Part shown: piece after piece, positions 55,802 to 64,000 of the stretch
How positions within the stretch are numbered: position 1 is the first letter of the stretch
Layout: every line of letters starts with the position of its first letter
DNA from: Candidatus Westeberhardia cardiocondylae
GTDB lineage: Bacteria; Pseudomonadota; Gammaproteobacteria; Enterobacterales; Enterobacteriaceae
DNA length: 64,000 bases
Assembly: GCA_001242845.1 (NCBI GenBank)
Contig: LN774881.1
Location: 468,685-532,684, forward strand
Direction of reading: 5' to 3'
Position numbers and translations under genes: made by a program
The notes under the pieces: generated by a model
What the model was told of the DNA's origin: nothing
The model's input: only the letters and a program-made list of their open reading frames with translations
The model's database searches: none

Positions 55802-58618
55802 ATGAAAAATTACAAAGATACTTTAAATATGCCAAATACAAAATTTCCTATGCAAGGAAATTTACAAAAAAATGAACCAAAAATTTTACAAAAATGGAAC
55901 GAAAAAAATATATATAAAAAAATCCGAGATTCCAAAAAAGGAAAAAAAATCTTTTTTTTACATGATGGTCCTGTATATGCTAACGGAAACATTCATATAG
56001 GACATGCAATTAACAAAATACTTAAAGATATCATTATTAAATTTAAAGGATTAATGGGATACGATGCCCCATACGTACCAGGATGGGATTGTCACGGATT
56101 ACCAATAGAACTACAAGTAGAAAAAAAAATCGGAAAACCAGGAAAAAACATTAATCGAACCGAATTTCAAAAAATTTGCCGAAATTATGCAAAAAAACAA
56201 ATAATAAAACAAAAAAAAGATTTTATACGATTAGGAATATTTGGAGATTGGAATAATCCTTATCTAACAATGAATTACACTACTGAAGCTAACACCATAC
56301 GAACATTTAAAAAAATAGTTTCCAAAGGACACTTATACAAAGGAATGAAGCCAACATATTGGTGTGTAGACTGCACTTCTACATTAGCAGAATCCGAAGT
56401 GGAATATTATAACACTAAGTCTCTTTCTATATATTTTACATTTAAATCTAATAACACTGAAAAAATTATAAAAAAATTCAATATTAAAAATCAATATTAT
56501 AATAAAACAATTTATTTAATAATTTGGACCACAAATCCATGGACTTTACCTGGAAACCAAGCTATAGCAATAAACCCAAAACATTATTATCAATTAATTG
56601 AAATTAACGGAAAAAATAATTTCATAATTAATGCTAATCTAGTAAAAAAAATAATGCAAAAAATGAATATACAAAAATGGAAAATTATAGGAACAACGCA
56701 AGGAAAAAATTTAGAATTAGAAAAATTTGAACATCCATTAATAAAATTTAATGTACCAATTGTATTAAACAAAAACATTACAGAAAAAACAGGAACAGGT
56801 TTAGTACATATTGCACCAGGACATGGATTAATTGATTATCTAATTAGTAAAAAATACAATTTAAAAATTATTAATTTAATCAATAAAAATGGACTTTACA
56901 AATCTGAAATATTTCCGCAACTAAATAATTTAAACATAAAAAAAGTAAATGATATTTTACTTAACATGTTAAAAAAAAAACATGCATTATTACATACAGA
57001 AAACACTGAACATGCATATCCACATTGTTGGAGACACAAAACACCAGTAATTTTTCGTTCAACACCCCAATGGTTTATTAATGTATTCAAAAAACAATCA
57101 ATACTCGATCAAATAAATTGGATTCCAAAATGGGGAAAGCATAATATGAAAAATATGCTTATTAATTCTCCTGATTGGTGCATATCAAGACAACGTGTAT
57201 GGGGTGTTCCTATTCCTTTTTTTGTACATAATCAAAATAACACCTTACATCCTAATACTATTAATCTTATAGAAAATGTAGCAAAAATAATTGAAAAAAA
57301 TGGTATACAAGCTTGGAATAATTTAAAAGAAGAAGACATCCTAGGAAAAGAAGATGCAAAACTTTATCACAAAATAACAGATACATTAGATGTTTGGTTT
57401 GACTCAGGTGCTACCTATTTTTCTGTTACAAAAACTCGCCCAGAATTTATGAAACAAAAACCAGATATATATTTAGAAGGACATGATCAATATAGAGGAT
57501 GGTTTTTATCATCTATAATTATATCCAATTTAATTGAAAAAAAACCTCCTTGTAATAAAATAATAAGTCATGGATTTTCTGTAGATAAAAAAGGAAATAA
57601 AATGTCTAAATCTATTGGAAATATAATAACACCAAAAAGCATTGTCAATAAATTTGGCGCAGATATTCTTCGATTATGGATTGCTTCTACCAATTATATA
57701 AATGAAATGTCCATTTCAAACGAAGTATTTAAAAATACTATAGATATTTATAGAAAGATCCGTAACACAATAAGATTTCTTTTATCCAATTTAAACGATT
57801 TTGATACAAATTTAAATATCTTAAAAAAAGAAAAAATGATAGAATTAGACTGCTGGGCTGTAAGTCGTGCAAGTAACACACAAAAAAAAATAATCTCTTT
57901 TTATGAAAAATATGAATTTCACAACGTTGTAAAACAAATAATGCAATTTTGTTCAATAGACATGAGTTCTTTTTATTTAAATATAATCAAGGATAGACAA
58001 TATACAACAAAGAAAAACGGAATTAATAGAAGAAGTTGCCAAACAGCTATGTATCATATCATAGAGGCATTAGTTAGATGGATTTCTCCGATAATACCAT
58101 TCACTGCTAATGAAATTTGGAGTTTCATTCCCGGAAAAAGAAAAAAATATATTTTTACAGAAACGTGGTATGAAAATCTATTTATTTTAGATAAAAAAAA
58201 ATTAATTGATAATAATTTGTGGAAATTAATACAAAAAATACAAAATGAAACAAATAAAATAATAGAATATGCTAAAATTAAAAATATAATACGATCTTCG
58301 TTAGAAGCTAATATAATACTTTATGCAAAAAAAAAACTTGCTAAAAAATTGTTTATATTAAAAAATGAATTACATTTTGCATTATTAACCTCATCAGCTA
58401 AAATAAAAAATTTTCACGAAGATTATACAGAAAAAGCTACAATATGCAAAAACATAGAAGGACTAAAAATATTTCTAACCAAATCCAAAAAAATAAAATG
58501 TCCTCGTTGTTGGCATTATAAAATTGATGATAAAAAAGAAAACGATAGGAATAAAAATATTTGCGGTCGTTGTATTAACAATATTTATGGAGAAGGAGAA
58601 AAAAGAAAATTTATTTAA
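55802..58618 (+). CDS. ileS: Isoleucyl-tRNA synthetase
   Basis: Charges tRNA-Ile. 938 residues, equal to E. coli. HIGH at residues 65-68, KMSKS near residue 600, CP1 editing domain in between, and a C-terminal zinc motif CPRCWHY ... CGRC before GEGEKRKFI. The threonine-rich editing motif reads WTTNPWTLPGN where E. coli has WTTTPWTLPAN. Several homopolymer runs are inside the frame: A10 at 56971-56980, A9 at 57882-57890 and A10 at 58327-58336, all translated in frame. The 3' end overlaps the likely lspA start. Confidence 0.98.
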   Translation: MKNYKDTLNMPNTKFPMQGNLQKNEPKILQKWNEKNIYKKIRDSKKGKKIFFLHDGPVYANGNIHIGHAINKILKDIIIKFKGLMGYDAPYVPGWDCHGLPIELQVEKKIGKPGKNINRTEFQKICRNYAKKQIIKQKKDFIRLGIFGDWNNPYLTMNYTTEANTIRTFKKIVSKGHLYKGMKPTYWCVDCTSTLAESEVEYYNTKSLSIYFTFKSNNTEKIIKKFNIKNQYYNKTIYLIIWTTNPWTLPGNQAIAINPKHYYQLIEINGKNNFIINANLVKKIMQKMNIQKWKIIGTTQGKNLELEKFEHPLIKFNVPIVLNKNITEKTGTGLVHIAPGHGLIDYLISKKYNLKIINLINKNGLYKSEIFPQLNNLNIKKVNDILLNMLKKKHALLHTENTEHAYPHCWRHKTPVIFRSTPQWFINVFKKQSILDQINWIPKWGKHNMKNMLINSPDWCISRQRVWGVPIPFFVHNQNNTLHPNTINLIENVAKIIEKNGIQAWNNLKEEDILGKEDAKLYHKITDTLDVWFDSGATYFSVTKTRPEFMKQKPDIYLEGHDQYRGWFLSSIIISNLIEKKPPCNKIISHGFSVDKKGNKMSKSIGNIITPKSIVNKFGADILRLWIASTNYINEMSISNEVFKNTIDIYRKIRNTIRFLLSNLNDFDTNLNILKKEKMIELDCWAVSRASNTQKKIISFYEKYEFHNVVKQIMQFCSIDMSSFYLNIIKDRQYTTKKNGINRRSCQTAMYHIIEALVRWISPIIPFTANEIWSFIPGKRKKYIFTETWYENLFILDKKKLIDNNLWKLIQKIQNETNKIIEYAKIKNIIRSSLEANIILYAKKKLAKKLFILKNELHFALLTSSAKIKNFHEDYTEKATICKNIEGLKIFLTKSKKIKCPRCWHYKIDDKKENDRNKNICGRCINNIYGEGEKRKFI

Positions 58619-59091
58619 AATATAATAGAAAAAAAAATTTATTTTATTTTTTAATAACCTTGACAATTTTTTTGATAGACATATTTAGCAAATTAATAAT
58701 TTTATTATATTTGCTTCCTGGAGAATCCATAGAAATAATTCCAAAATATTTAAATTTTACACATATTTATAATCCAGGAATAATATTTGGAATTTACTCA
58801 AATCAAAAAAAATATTGCTATATATTTTCTATAATATTATCTGTCACTATGTTAATTATACTTACTATTAAAGTATACAAAAAAAATAAAAAAAATAGCA
58901 TAATTTATTCAATAATCATAGGAGGAATATTAGGAAATTTATTAAACAGAATATTATTATATGGAATAATTGATTTTATTGATTTTTATATTTATAATTA
59001 TCATTTTCCAATATTCAATTTTGCAGATATTAGTATAATCATCGGAATAGGGTTAATTATATTCAAATTCAATAATACAAAAATAACTTAG
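58609..59091 (+). CDS. lspA: Prolipoprotein signal peptidase (signal peptidase II), probable ATT start
   Basis: Inner-membrane aspartic protease that removes lipoprotein signal peptides. Catalytic aspartates are in IIDFIDFYIYNYHF and FNFADISIIIG; NPGIIFGIYS and GGILGNLLNR are family blocks; four membrane helices. No ATG/GTG exists upstream of the conserved first helix. The TTG at 58660 would delete the beginning of that helix (143 residues). Starting at ATT 58609 gives 160 residues (164 in E. coli), puts the conserved IDxxSK at the right position, and has AAGGAGA about 10 bases upstream inside ileS. Overlaps ileS by 10 bases. Confidence 0.85.
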   Translation: MYLKYNRKKNLFYFLITLTIFLIDIFSKLIILLYLLPGESIEIIPKYLNFTHIYNPGIIFGIYSNQKKYCYIFSIILSVTMLIILTIKVYKKNKKNSIIYSIIIGGILGNLLNRILLYGIIDFIDFYIYNYHFPIFNFADISIIIGIGLIIFKFNNTKIT

Positions 59092-59103
59092 TAATATTTT
59101 TAC

Positions 59104-59128
59104 ATATCCTTCCTTTATAAAAGGATAT
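59104..59128 (+). terminator. Hairpin after lspA, possible transcript end
   Basis: Inverted repeat ATATCCTT (59104-59111) and AAGGATAT (59121-59128), 13 bases after the lspA stop. It is one of the few spacer hairpins with G-C pairs. No clear T run follows on the plus strand, so it may be a terminator remnant or an RNA-stability element. Confidence 0.35.
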
Positions 59129-59372
59129 CAAAAATAATTTGTACTTATTTAAAATAAAAACAATATTATCTAAATATCTTTAAATAATTATTTAATTAAC
59201 TTTATAAAATATTTCAATATACTATCAAAAAATAAAATCCAATTTTTGTTTTTTACAATTCTTGTATTTTAAAATTAAAATTTAAACATATAATCAAAAT
59301 ATTAACAATATATTAAAATTTAACCAATAAAACTTATAAAACATAAAAACTATCTTAACACTAAAAAATATG

Positions 59373-59867
59373 ATGATTAGTATTATTAGTGCAATGTCAA
59401 AAAATCATGTTATTGGAATTAATAATTACATTCCATGGTATCTTCCAAATGATTTAAAGTGGTTTAAACATAACACAATAAATAAACCTATTATAATGGG
59501 AAACAATACTTATAAATCAATAAATAAAATTCCTTTACCAAACAGATTAAATATTATTTTAACAAAAAAAATTCACAAAACTAAAAAAAACAAAAACACT
59601 ATTTTTGTTTCTAACAAAAAAACGGCACTCTCTATAATTCCTAAAAAAGAAAAAGAAATTATGATAATTGGAGGAAATCAAATATACAATATTTTTTTTA
59701 AACAAGCACATCGATTATACTTAACTCATGTTAATATTATAATAAAAGGAAATGTTTTTTTTCCAAAATATCAAAAAAATAATTGGTTTTCTATATACAA
59801 AAAATTTTCCTATGCAGACAAAAATAATCTATATGATTGTTTTTTTGAAATTCTTCAACGCCATTAA
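59373..59867 (+). CDS. folA: Dihydrofolate reductase
   Basis: Reduces dihydrofolate to tetrahydrofolate with NADPH. I use the second of two adjacent ATGs (59373) because MISIISAMSKNHVIG matches E. coli MISLIAALAVDRVIG; 59370 is equally possible. 164 residues (159 in E. coli). The catalytic aspartate lies in YIPWYLPNDLKWFKHNT, followed by KPIIMGNNTYKSI, MIIGGNQIY and LYLTHVN. Works with FolC. Confidence 0.96.
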   Translation: MISIISAMSKNHVIGINNYIPWYLPNDLKWFKHNTINKPIIMGNNTYKSINKIPLPNRLNIILTKKIHKTKKNKNTIFVSNKKTALSIIPKKEKEIMIIGGNQIYNIFFKQAHRLYLTHVNIIIKGNVFFPKYQKNNWFSIYKKFSYADKNNLYDCFFEILQRH

Positions 59868-60169
59868 TATATTTTTAAATTTATGAACAAATTAAATAAA
59901 AACAATCAAAACTATCATAATAAAAAATATAAAAATTTCAAAACAAATCATTTCATATTTAAATTTATTACTGAATAATTTTCGAAAATTTTACTTACAA
60001 ATCTACATTTCCTCTATTAATTCATTTTATATAAATAAAAAACTATTTTAGAATGAATTTTTAAAATAAAAATCAAAAAATATACAAAATTAATTTTTTA
60101 AAATACCATTCATACAATTAAAACAAATAATAATTAAAACTAATAAATTATTTTTTAAATTAACACAAA
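59868..60169. other. Spacer between convergent folA and rsmA
   Basis: About 300 bases without a gene. E. coli has apaH and apaG here; neither is recognisable. Confidence 0.55.
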
Positions 60170-60988
60170 TTATTTTTTTTGAAATATTTTTTTATCTAGT
60201 ATATTAGCTAATAAACAATAATTTTCTAAAGTTAAATTTTCAGCACGCAAAGAATCATCAAGATTTATTTTTTTAAAATCTTCAATATCAAATAAATACT
60301 GCAAACTATTTCTTATAATTTTTCTTCGTTGATTAAATGCATGCTCTATTATTTTTTGCAAAACTTGAACATTACGAACAAATATAAAAGGCTTTATAGG
60401 AACTAAACGAACTAAAGAAGAAAAAACTTTAGGAACTGGTTTAAATGAAGTTGGAGATATATCTAAAATATAAACAATTTCATAAAAATATTGCATAAAT
60501 ACACTAAGCTTACCATAAAATTTAGTATTAGGTTTTGCTACTAATCTAATAGCTATCTCTTTTTGCAATATCAAATATATATCAAAAATATAATCATTAT
60601 ATTTACAAAGATGAAATATTATTGAAATTGCAATATTATAAGGTAAACTTCCAAAAATTCTTAATAATTTATTATATTTTAAAAATAAATAAAAAAAGTT
60701 AATTTTTCTTACATCCTCTTCTAAAATAACTACTTTTTTTTCTAATATAACAGGATCCATAAATAATTGTTTAACTAAATCTTTATCAATTTCAATAGCA
60801 ATCATATTGTTAACATAGCTTGCTATAATTTTTGTAAAAACACCAAGACCAGACCCAATTTCTACCATAATATCTTCTAATTTTGGATGAATAATTGATA
60901 CAATTCTCTTTACATCTGAAGAATTACATAAAAAATTTTGACCCAATCTTTTTTTAACTCTATAATTTTTGTAAAAATAAAAATTCAT
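60170..60988 (-). CDS. rsmA: 16S rRNA dimethyladenosine transferase RsmA (KsgA)
   Basis: Dimethylates the two adjacent adenosines in the 3' terminal helix of 16S rRNA, a late 30S assembly checkpoint. 272 residues (273 in E. coli). RVKKRLGQNFLCN opens the protein; the SAM motif is VEIGSGLGVFTKII; the C-terminal domain has FKPVPKVFSSLVRL and AFNQRRKIIRNSL. Motif IV reads FGSLPYNIA where the family has FGNLPYNIS, a Ser for the almost invariant Asn. Lies between folA and surA as in E. coli, with apaGH and pdxA lost. Confidence 0.97.
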   Translation of the reverse strand: MNFYFYKNYRVKKRLGQNFLCNSSDVKRIVSIIHPKLEDIMVEIGSGLGVFTKIIASYVNNMIAIEIDKDLVKQLFMDPVILEKKVVILEEDVRKINFFYLFLKYNKLLRIFGSLPYNIAISIIFHLCKYNDYIFDIYLILQKEIAIRLVAKPNTKFYGKLSVFMQYFYEIVYILDISPTSFKPVPKVFSSLVRLVPIKPFIFVRNVQVLQKIIEHAFNQRRKIIRNSLQYLFDIEDFKKINLDDSLRAENLTLENYCLLANILDKKIFQKK

Positions 60989-61320
60989 TACATTATTAAT
61001 TATTATTTATTTATTCATCAAAAAATAAATTAAAACAAAAATATAAAATTATTCATTCACATTAGCTTTAAGATATAAAACCAAATTTTTACGAATATGT
61101 AAAAATTATATCATTTATATTTGAAATATTTAATACATAAATACATAAAAATTGCTAAAAATAAAATTAAAATACACGATGAATCATATTAATGATATTA
61201 GGAAAAATATATTTAATATATTTATAAGCTATAAATAAAAATTAAACTAAAATTAATAAATTACATAACTCAAATAATAGAACACAAAAAATCTTTTAAC
61301 TAATTTATCACATATACATA
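60989..61320. other. Spacer between surA and rsmA where pdxA is expected
   Basis: About 330 bases, A+T rich. E. coli pdxA lies here; no remnant is recognised. Confidence 0.55.
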
Positions 61321-62613
61321 TTATATAATATTAATATATGAAGAAGAAATTTTTTCTTGTATCCATAAATACATTTCTTCAATAAATTTTTTATGATATA
61401 AAAAATAATAGGCTTTTTTTTCTAAGACTGAATCTATATAACCAATTTTACATGTGTCAAATAATTGAATTAAATGCCAACCATAATTCGAATGAACCGG
61501 AAAACTAATTTCTTTTAACTTCAATTTTTCTATATGATATTGAAATATTGGATCCAAAAAATAAATAGATCTATAATTCAAAATCCCGTCTTTATTTTTA
61601 GAATGTAAATCCTCAGAAATTTTTTTAGTTAAAACATTAAAGTTTAAATAACCATTTTTTATAAGATAATAAAAATTTTTTAATTTATTAAAATTTCTTA
61701 TATTAGCTATATCTTCTTCTGAATTTTGAAAAAAAATATGTTTCACATAAAATTTTTCAATCATTTTTTCTGCATTACGTACACAAATATTATTAATTTT
61801 AATGATGTGAAAACAAGAATTGAAAAAAACCGGACCAATAATATCACCTTTTTTAATATTTTGCAAATCAATCAGTATCGGAATTTCTTTTATTCTACAC
61901 CATTTAGTAAAGCTTTTTTGCATAAAATTATTCTTTTGAGAAAATTTATTTAATAAATATTCAATGTTAAAAGTACCGTTTTCAATTTTAATTAATTTTT
62001 TTAATGAATTTATCATTATTCTTTTTTTATCTTCATTAGAAGAAAACACATCAGGAACTTTTATTGAAAAATAACTTAAATAAAATTGAGTCTCATTATC
62101 ATATTGAATACAAATTTTCTTCATAGTAGATTCTATTTCTTCTGGTAAAATTATAAATTTTTTTCTAATTTCATCGAAAATAAATTGAGATATAATTAAT
62201 TCTTTTTGAATCATATTTTTGATTCTTGCATATCGTAATGTTTCATCAACAGAAATTTTACTGTTATCTGTTTTGTTTATTATATTATAACCATGAAAAA
62301 TTTTATTTACTTCATCTTCATTAACAAAAATACATTTTTTTTTCGCTAATTGAAAAATAATACTTCTTATAACCAGTTCTTTCAAAGGACATAATGGGGA
62401 AAAAAAATAATTAAACAAATTATTTTTATTATCCTCACTTTGAATATTCTTTTTTTTCATAAAAAAAATATTTTGCAAAGTACAAACATCACTTTTTAAT
62501 AAAATATCCTCATTAACAATAGCAACTATTTTATCTGATTCATAAACAGAATTAGAAAAACCTATATTAATCTGTGTAAGATATATGAGAAAAAAAATTA
62601 AAAACTTAAGCAC
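61321..62613 (-). CDS. surA: Periplasmic chaperone / peptidyl-prolyl isomerase SurA
   Basis: Escorts outer-membrane proteins through the periplasm. I choose the GTG at 62613, which has AAGGA 7 bases upstream and gives MLKFLIFFLIYLTQINIGFS, a normal signal peptide; an in-frame TTG at 62628 is less likely. 430 residues (428 in E. coli). N-terminal SurA domain (DKIVAIVNEDILLKSDV, ELIISQFIFDEIR), two parvulin-type domains (first with GDIIGPVFFNSCFHIIKIN, second with FPVHSNYGWHLIQLFD) and the C-terminal helix. Strongly diverged but syntenic with rsmA; lptD, its usual upstream partner, is missing. Confidence 0.94.
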   Translation of the reverse strand: MLKFLIFFLIYLTQINIGFSNSVYESDKIVAIVNEDILLKSDVCTLQNIFFMKKKNIQSEDNKNNLFNYFFSPLCPLKELVIRSIIFQLAKKKCIFVNEDEVNKIFHGYNIINKTDNSKISVDETLRYARIKNMIQKELIISQFIFDEIRKKFIILPEEIESTMKKICIQYDNETQFYLSYFSIKVPDVFSSNEDKKRIMINSLKKLIKIENGTFNIEYLLNKFSQKNNFMQKSFTKWCRIKEIPILIDLQNIKKGDIIGPVFFNSCFHIIKINNICVRNAEKMIEKFYVKHIFFQNSEEDIANIRNFNKLKNFYYLIKNGYLNFNVLTKKISEDLHSKNKDGILNYRSIYFLDPIFQYHIEKLKLKEISFPVHSNYGWHLIQLFDTCKIGYIDSVLEKKAYYFLYHKKFIEEMYLWIQEKISSSYINII

Positions 62614-63764
62614 TTTACATTCCTTCAATATTCATAAAAAGTTTTAAAAAAATTATAAATTCTAAAAATTAACCAATTAAATATTAAAAAAATAAAAATA
62701 TAACACTGCTACATATAATTTTATGAATCTTACTTTAACTAGTAATTTTGTTTACAATGACAAGTTAATTTTATATATTTTACACTTTTAATTTCAACAA
62801 TTATTTGTGAAAATTTTATTTTTCCAAAAAGTAAATTTAATGTTTAATTAAAATTATATTTTAAAAAAAATCAGGAGTTTATTTTATCTAATCAAAAAAA
62901 ATTCATGAGTTTCCATGGATATTACTGAAATATAATTCAGAAAATTCAAAATAAAAATCGTATTAAATTTTACATCTTGTATAAGATTAAAGTTTCATTT
63001 TTATATTTTGTAAAATTGTAAATCAAACGAAATTAAAAACAATGTTAAATATAGAAAATATTTTCAAAAACACGGATGAAATATAATAAAACCTATAAAT
63101 CTAATTTTCTTAAATTAAATTAAATAATGTTTAATTTAATAACTTTATTTCACAATACAAATCTAAAATTGTTATTTAAAATAACTCCATACAAATGGAG
63201 AATCATTGTTTTAGATTTTATAAAAAATCATTTGTTATTAAATCATGAGTATAACAGATAAAATCTGGTTAACACATCAAAAATTTCAGATACACATTAT
63301 TTTTTGAAAAAATTTTATTTTATATTTTTAATTTTCAATTCCGAAAAAATTTTATATTTTGTATTGTAATATATTACTTAATTTATTTAAATATATTTAA
63401 TTAATTGCGTCTTTATTCGAAATTTTAAATTTTCTCATTTAAGAAAAAGTTTTTATACATTCTATAAAATATATATGAACCTACATTTAAATAATTTTTC
63501 GGAATCATAAAATTAATGCATGGATTATATTATATATTCCTTAACAAAAAAACAACTTTTATTTTATATATTTTCGAAGTTAATTAGATCTCATATAAGG
63601 TTTATACAAAATAATTTGATTACAATGTATTCTATTCCTAATTTTTTATTTAATCAAATAAAAAATTTTTTATATTTTACATAGTATGATATTATGTATA
63701 GAAACTGTTGTTTATAATAAAATGTGTTTCTTTGAGTTATAGGAAATTTATTTTTATTTTATTC
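62614..63764. other. Long non-coding region upstream of surA, base-skew transition
   Basis: About 1.15 kb. E. coli has lptD upstream of surA; no LptD remnant is readable. Only very short frames occur (for example a 20-codon ATG frame at 63245-63307). By eye, the plus strand changes from C over G and A over T to near balance or G over C and T over A across this stretch, most clearly after 63650. Confidence 0.6.
63713..63718 (+). promoter_or_regulatory. Possible -10 box for the tRNA-Leu gene
   Basis: A perfect TATAAT lies 46 bases before the mature tRNA 5' end. No convincing -35 hexamer is at the right distance, and TATAAT is frequent in such A+T-rich DNA, so support is weak. Confidence 0.25.
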
Positions 63765-63848
63765 ACCGAAGTGGCGAAATTGGTAAACGCGGTTGATTCA
63801 AAATCATCTTCCTCATAAGGATTATCGGTTCGAGTCCGATCTTCGGTA
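63765..63848 (+). tRNA. leuX: tRNA-Leu (anticodon CAA)
   Basis: Complete class II cloverleaf: acceptor ACCGAAG/CTTCGGT, D arm GCG ... CGC, anticodon loop TTCAAAA with CAA, variable arm TCCT-CATA-AGGA, T arm ATCGG-TTCGAGT-CCGAT and discriminator A. It matches E. coli tRNA-Leu(CAA) closely and reads UUG codons. CCA is not encoded, so a CCA-adding enzyme is needed. Odd: the anticodon stem (GTTGA/TCATC) has a U28-U42 mismatch where E. coli has U-A. Confidence 0.96.
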
Positions 63849-64000
63849 TTATATGTAAATAAATTTAGTATTTTAATCAATTGTTGTTATTACATTTTTT
63901 CAAAGTTTGTTTTTTTCTTTTTTGGTTCTACTTTTATCTTTTATAAAATTTTAACTCATTAAAGAAAATCGAATCTGTATAAAAAATTTTATGGGAAGTG
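63849..64000. other. Right edge of window, nothing assigned
   Basis: About 150 T-rich bases after the tRNA. An ATG at 63991 on the plus strand and a short open stretch on the minus strand reach the edge, but neither is long enough to judge. Confidence 0.5.

Noticed and set aside
63245-63307. 20-codon frame MSITDKIWLTHQKF and so on in the spacer before tRNA-Leu
   Set aside because: It looks slightly more protein-like than its surroundings but matches no N-terminus I can recognise and stops after 20 codons.
63900-64000. Possible partial genes at the right edge (plus-strand ATG at 63991; open minus-strand stretch)
   Set aside because: Only a few codons are visible, with no ribosome site and no motif to judge.

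Overview
This window looks like part of the chromosome of a strongly reduced gammaproteobacterial (Enterobacterales-type) insect endosymbiont. The sequence is extremely A+T rich. Every recognisable protein is closest in layout and motifs to its Escherichia coli counterpart, local E. coli gene order survives in blocks, and many genes that lie between the survivors in E. coli are gone, leaving AT-rich spacers. I estimate roughly three quarters coding. There are no insertion sequences, phage genes, CRISPR arrays or toxin systems. Base composition, long decaying spacers, the nuo operon and the retained shikimate genes resemble ant, tsetse or similar symbionts (Westeberhardia, Wigglesworthia and Blochmannia are comparable). 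I cannot name the species from this window alone.

Layout. 1-2058 (minus): aroQ-accB-accC, with accC cut by the left edge. 2854-5377 (plus): cell-shape operon mreBCD. 6806-10116: eno and an NlpD-like LytM protein, with eroded DNA around them. 10354-12561 (minus): aroC and the heat-shock sigma factor rpoH. 13781-19149 (plus): fabB, truA, accD, folC. 19483-22897 (minus): ackA-pta. 24010-39063 (plus): a complete 13-gene NADH dehydrogenase I operon, nuoA to nuoN with fused nuoCD. 39108-42567 (minus): nrdAB. 43466-48821 (plus): gyrA, dnaB, ssb. 48923-49354 (minus): a YibN-type rhodanese. 49943-62613: an E. coli minute-0/1 block, talB, dnaK, dnaJ, rpsT, ileS, lspA, folA, rsmA, surA. 63765-63848: tRNA-Leu(CAA).

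How the genes work together: central energy metabolism (eno, pta-ackA, talB, proton-pumping complex I), fatty-acid synthesis (accB, accC, accD, fabB), folate (folA, folC), shikimate/chorismate (aroQ, aroC, the only amino-acid pathway genes here), DNA replication and precursor supply (gyrA, dnaB, ssb, nrdAB), protein quality control (dnaK-dnaJ behind a preserved sigma-32 promoter, rpoH, surA), envelope (mreBCD, nlpD, lspA, surA) and translation (ileS, rpsT, truA, rsmA, tRNA-Leu).

I see no unknown multi-gene system. The items worth a second look are residue-level departures at normally fixed sites (NrdA C-terminal cysteines, RsmA motif IV, GyrA 83/87, AccC glycine loop, IleRS editing motif), a probable ATT start for lspA, a strong strand composition asymmetry that weakens or flips near 62.7-63.8 kb, and the preserved sigma-32 promoter of dnaK.
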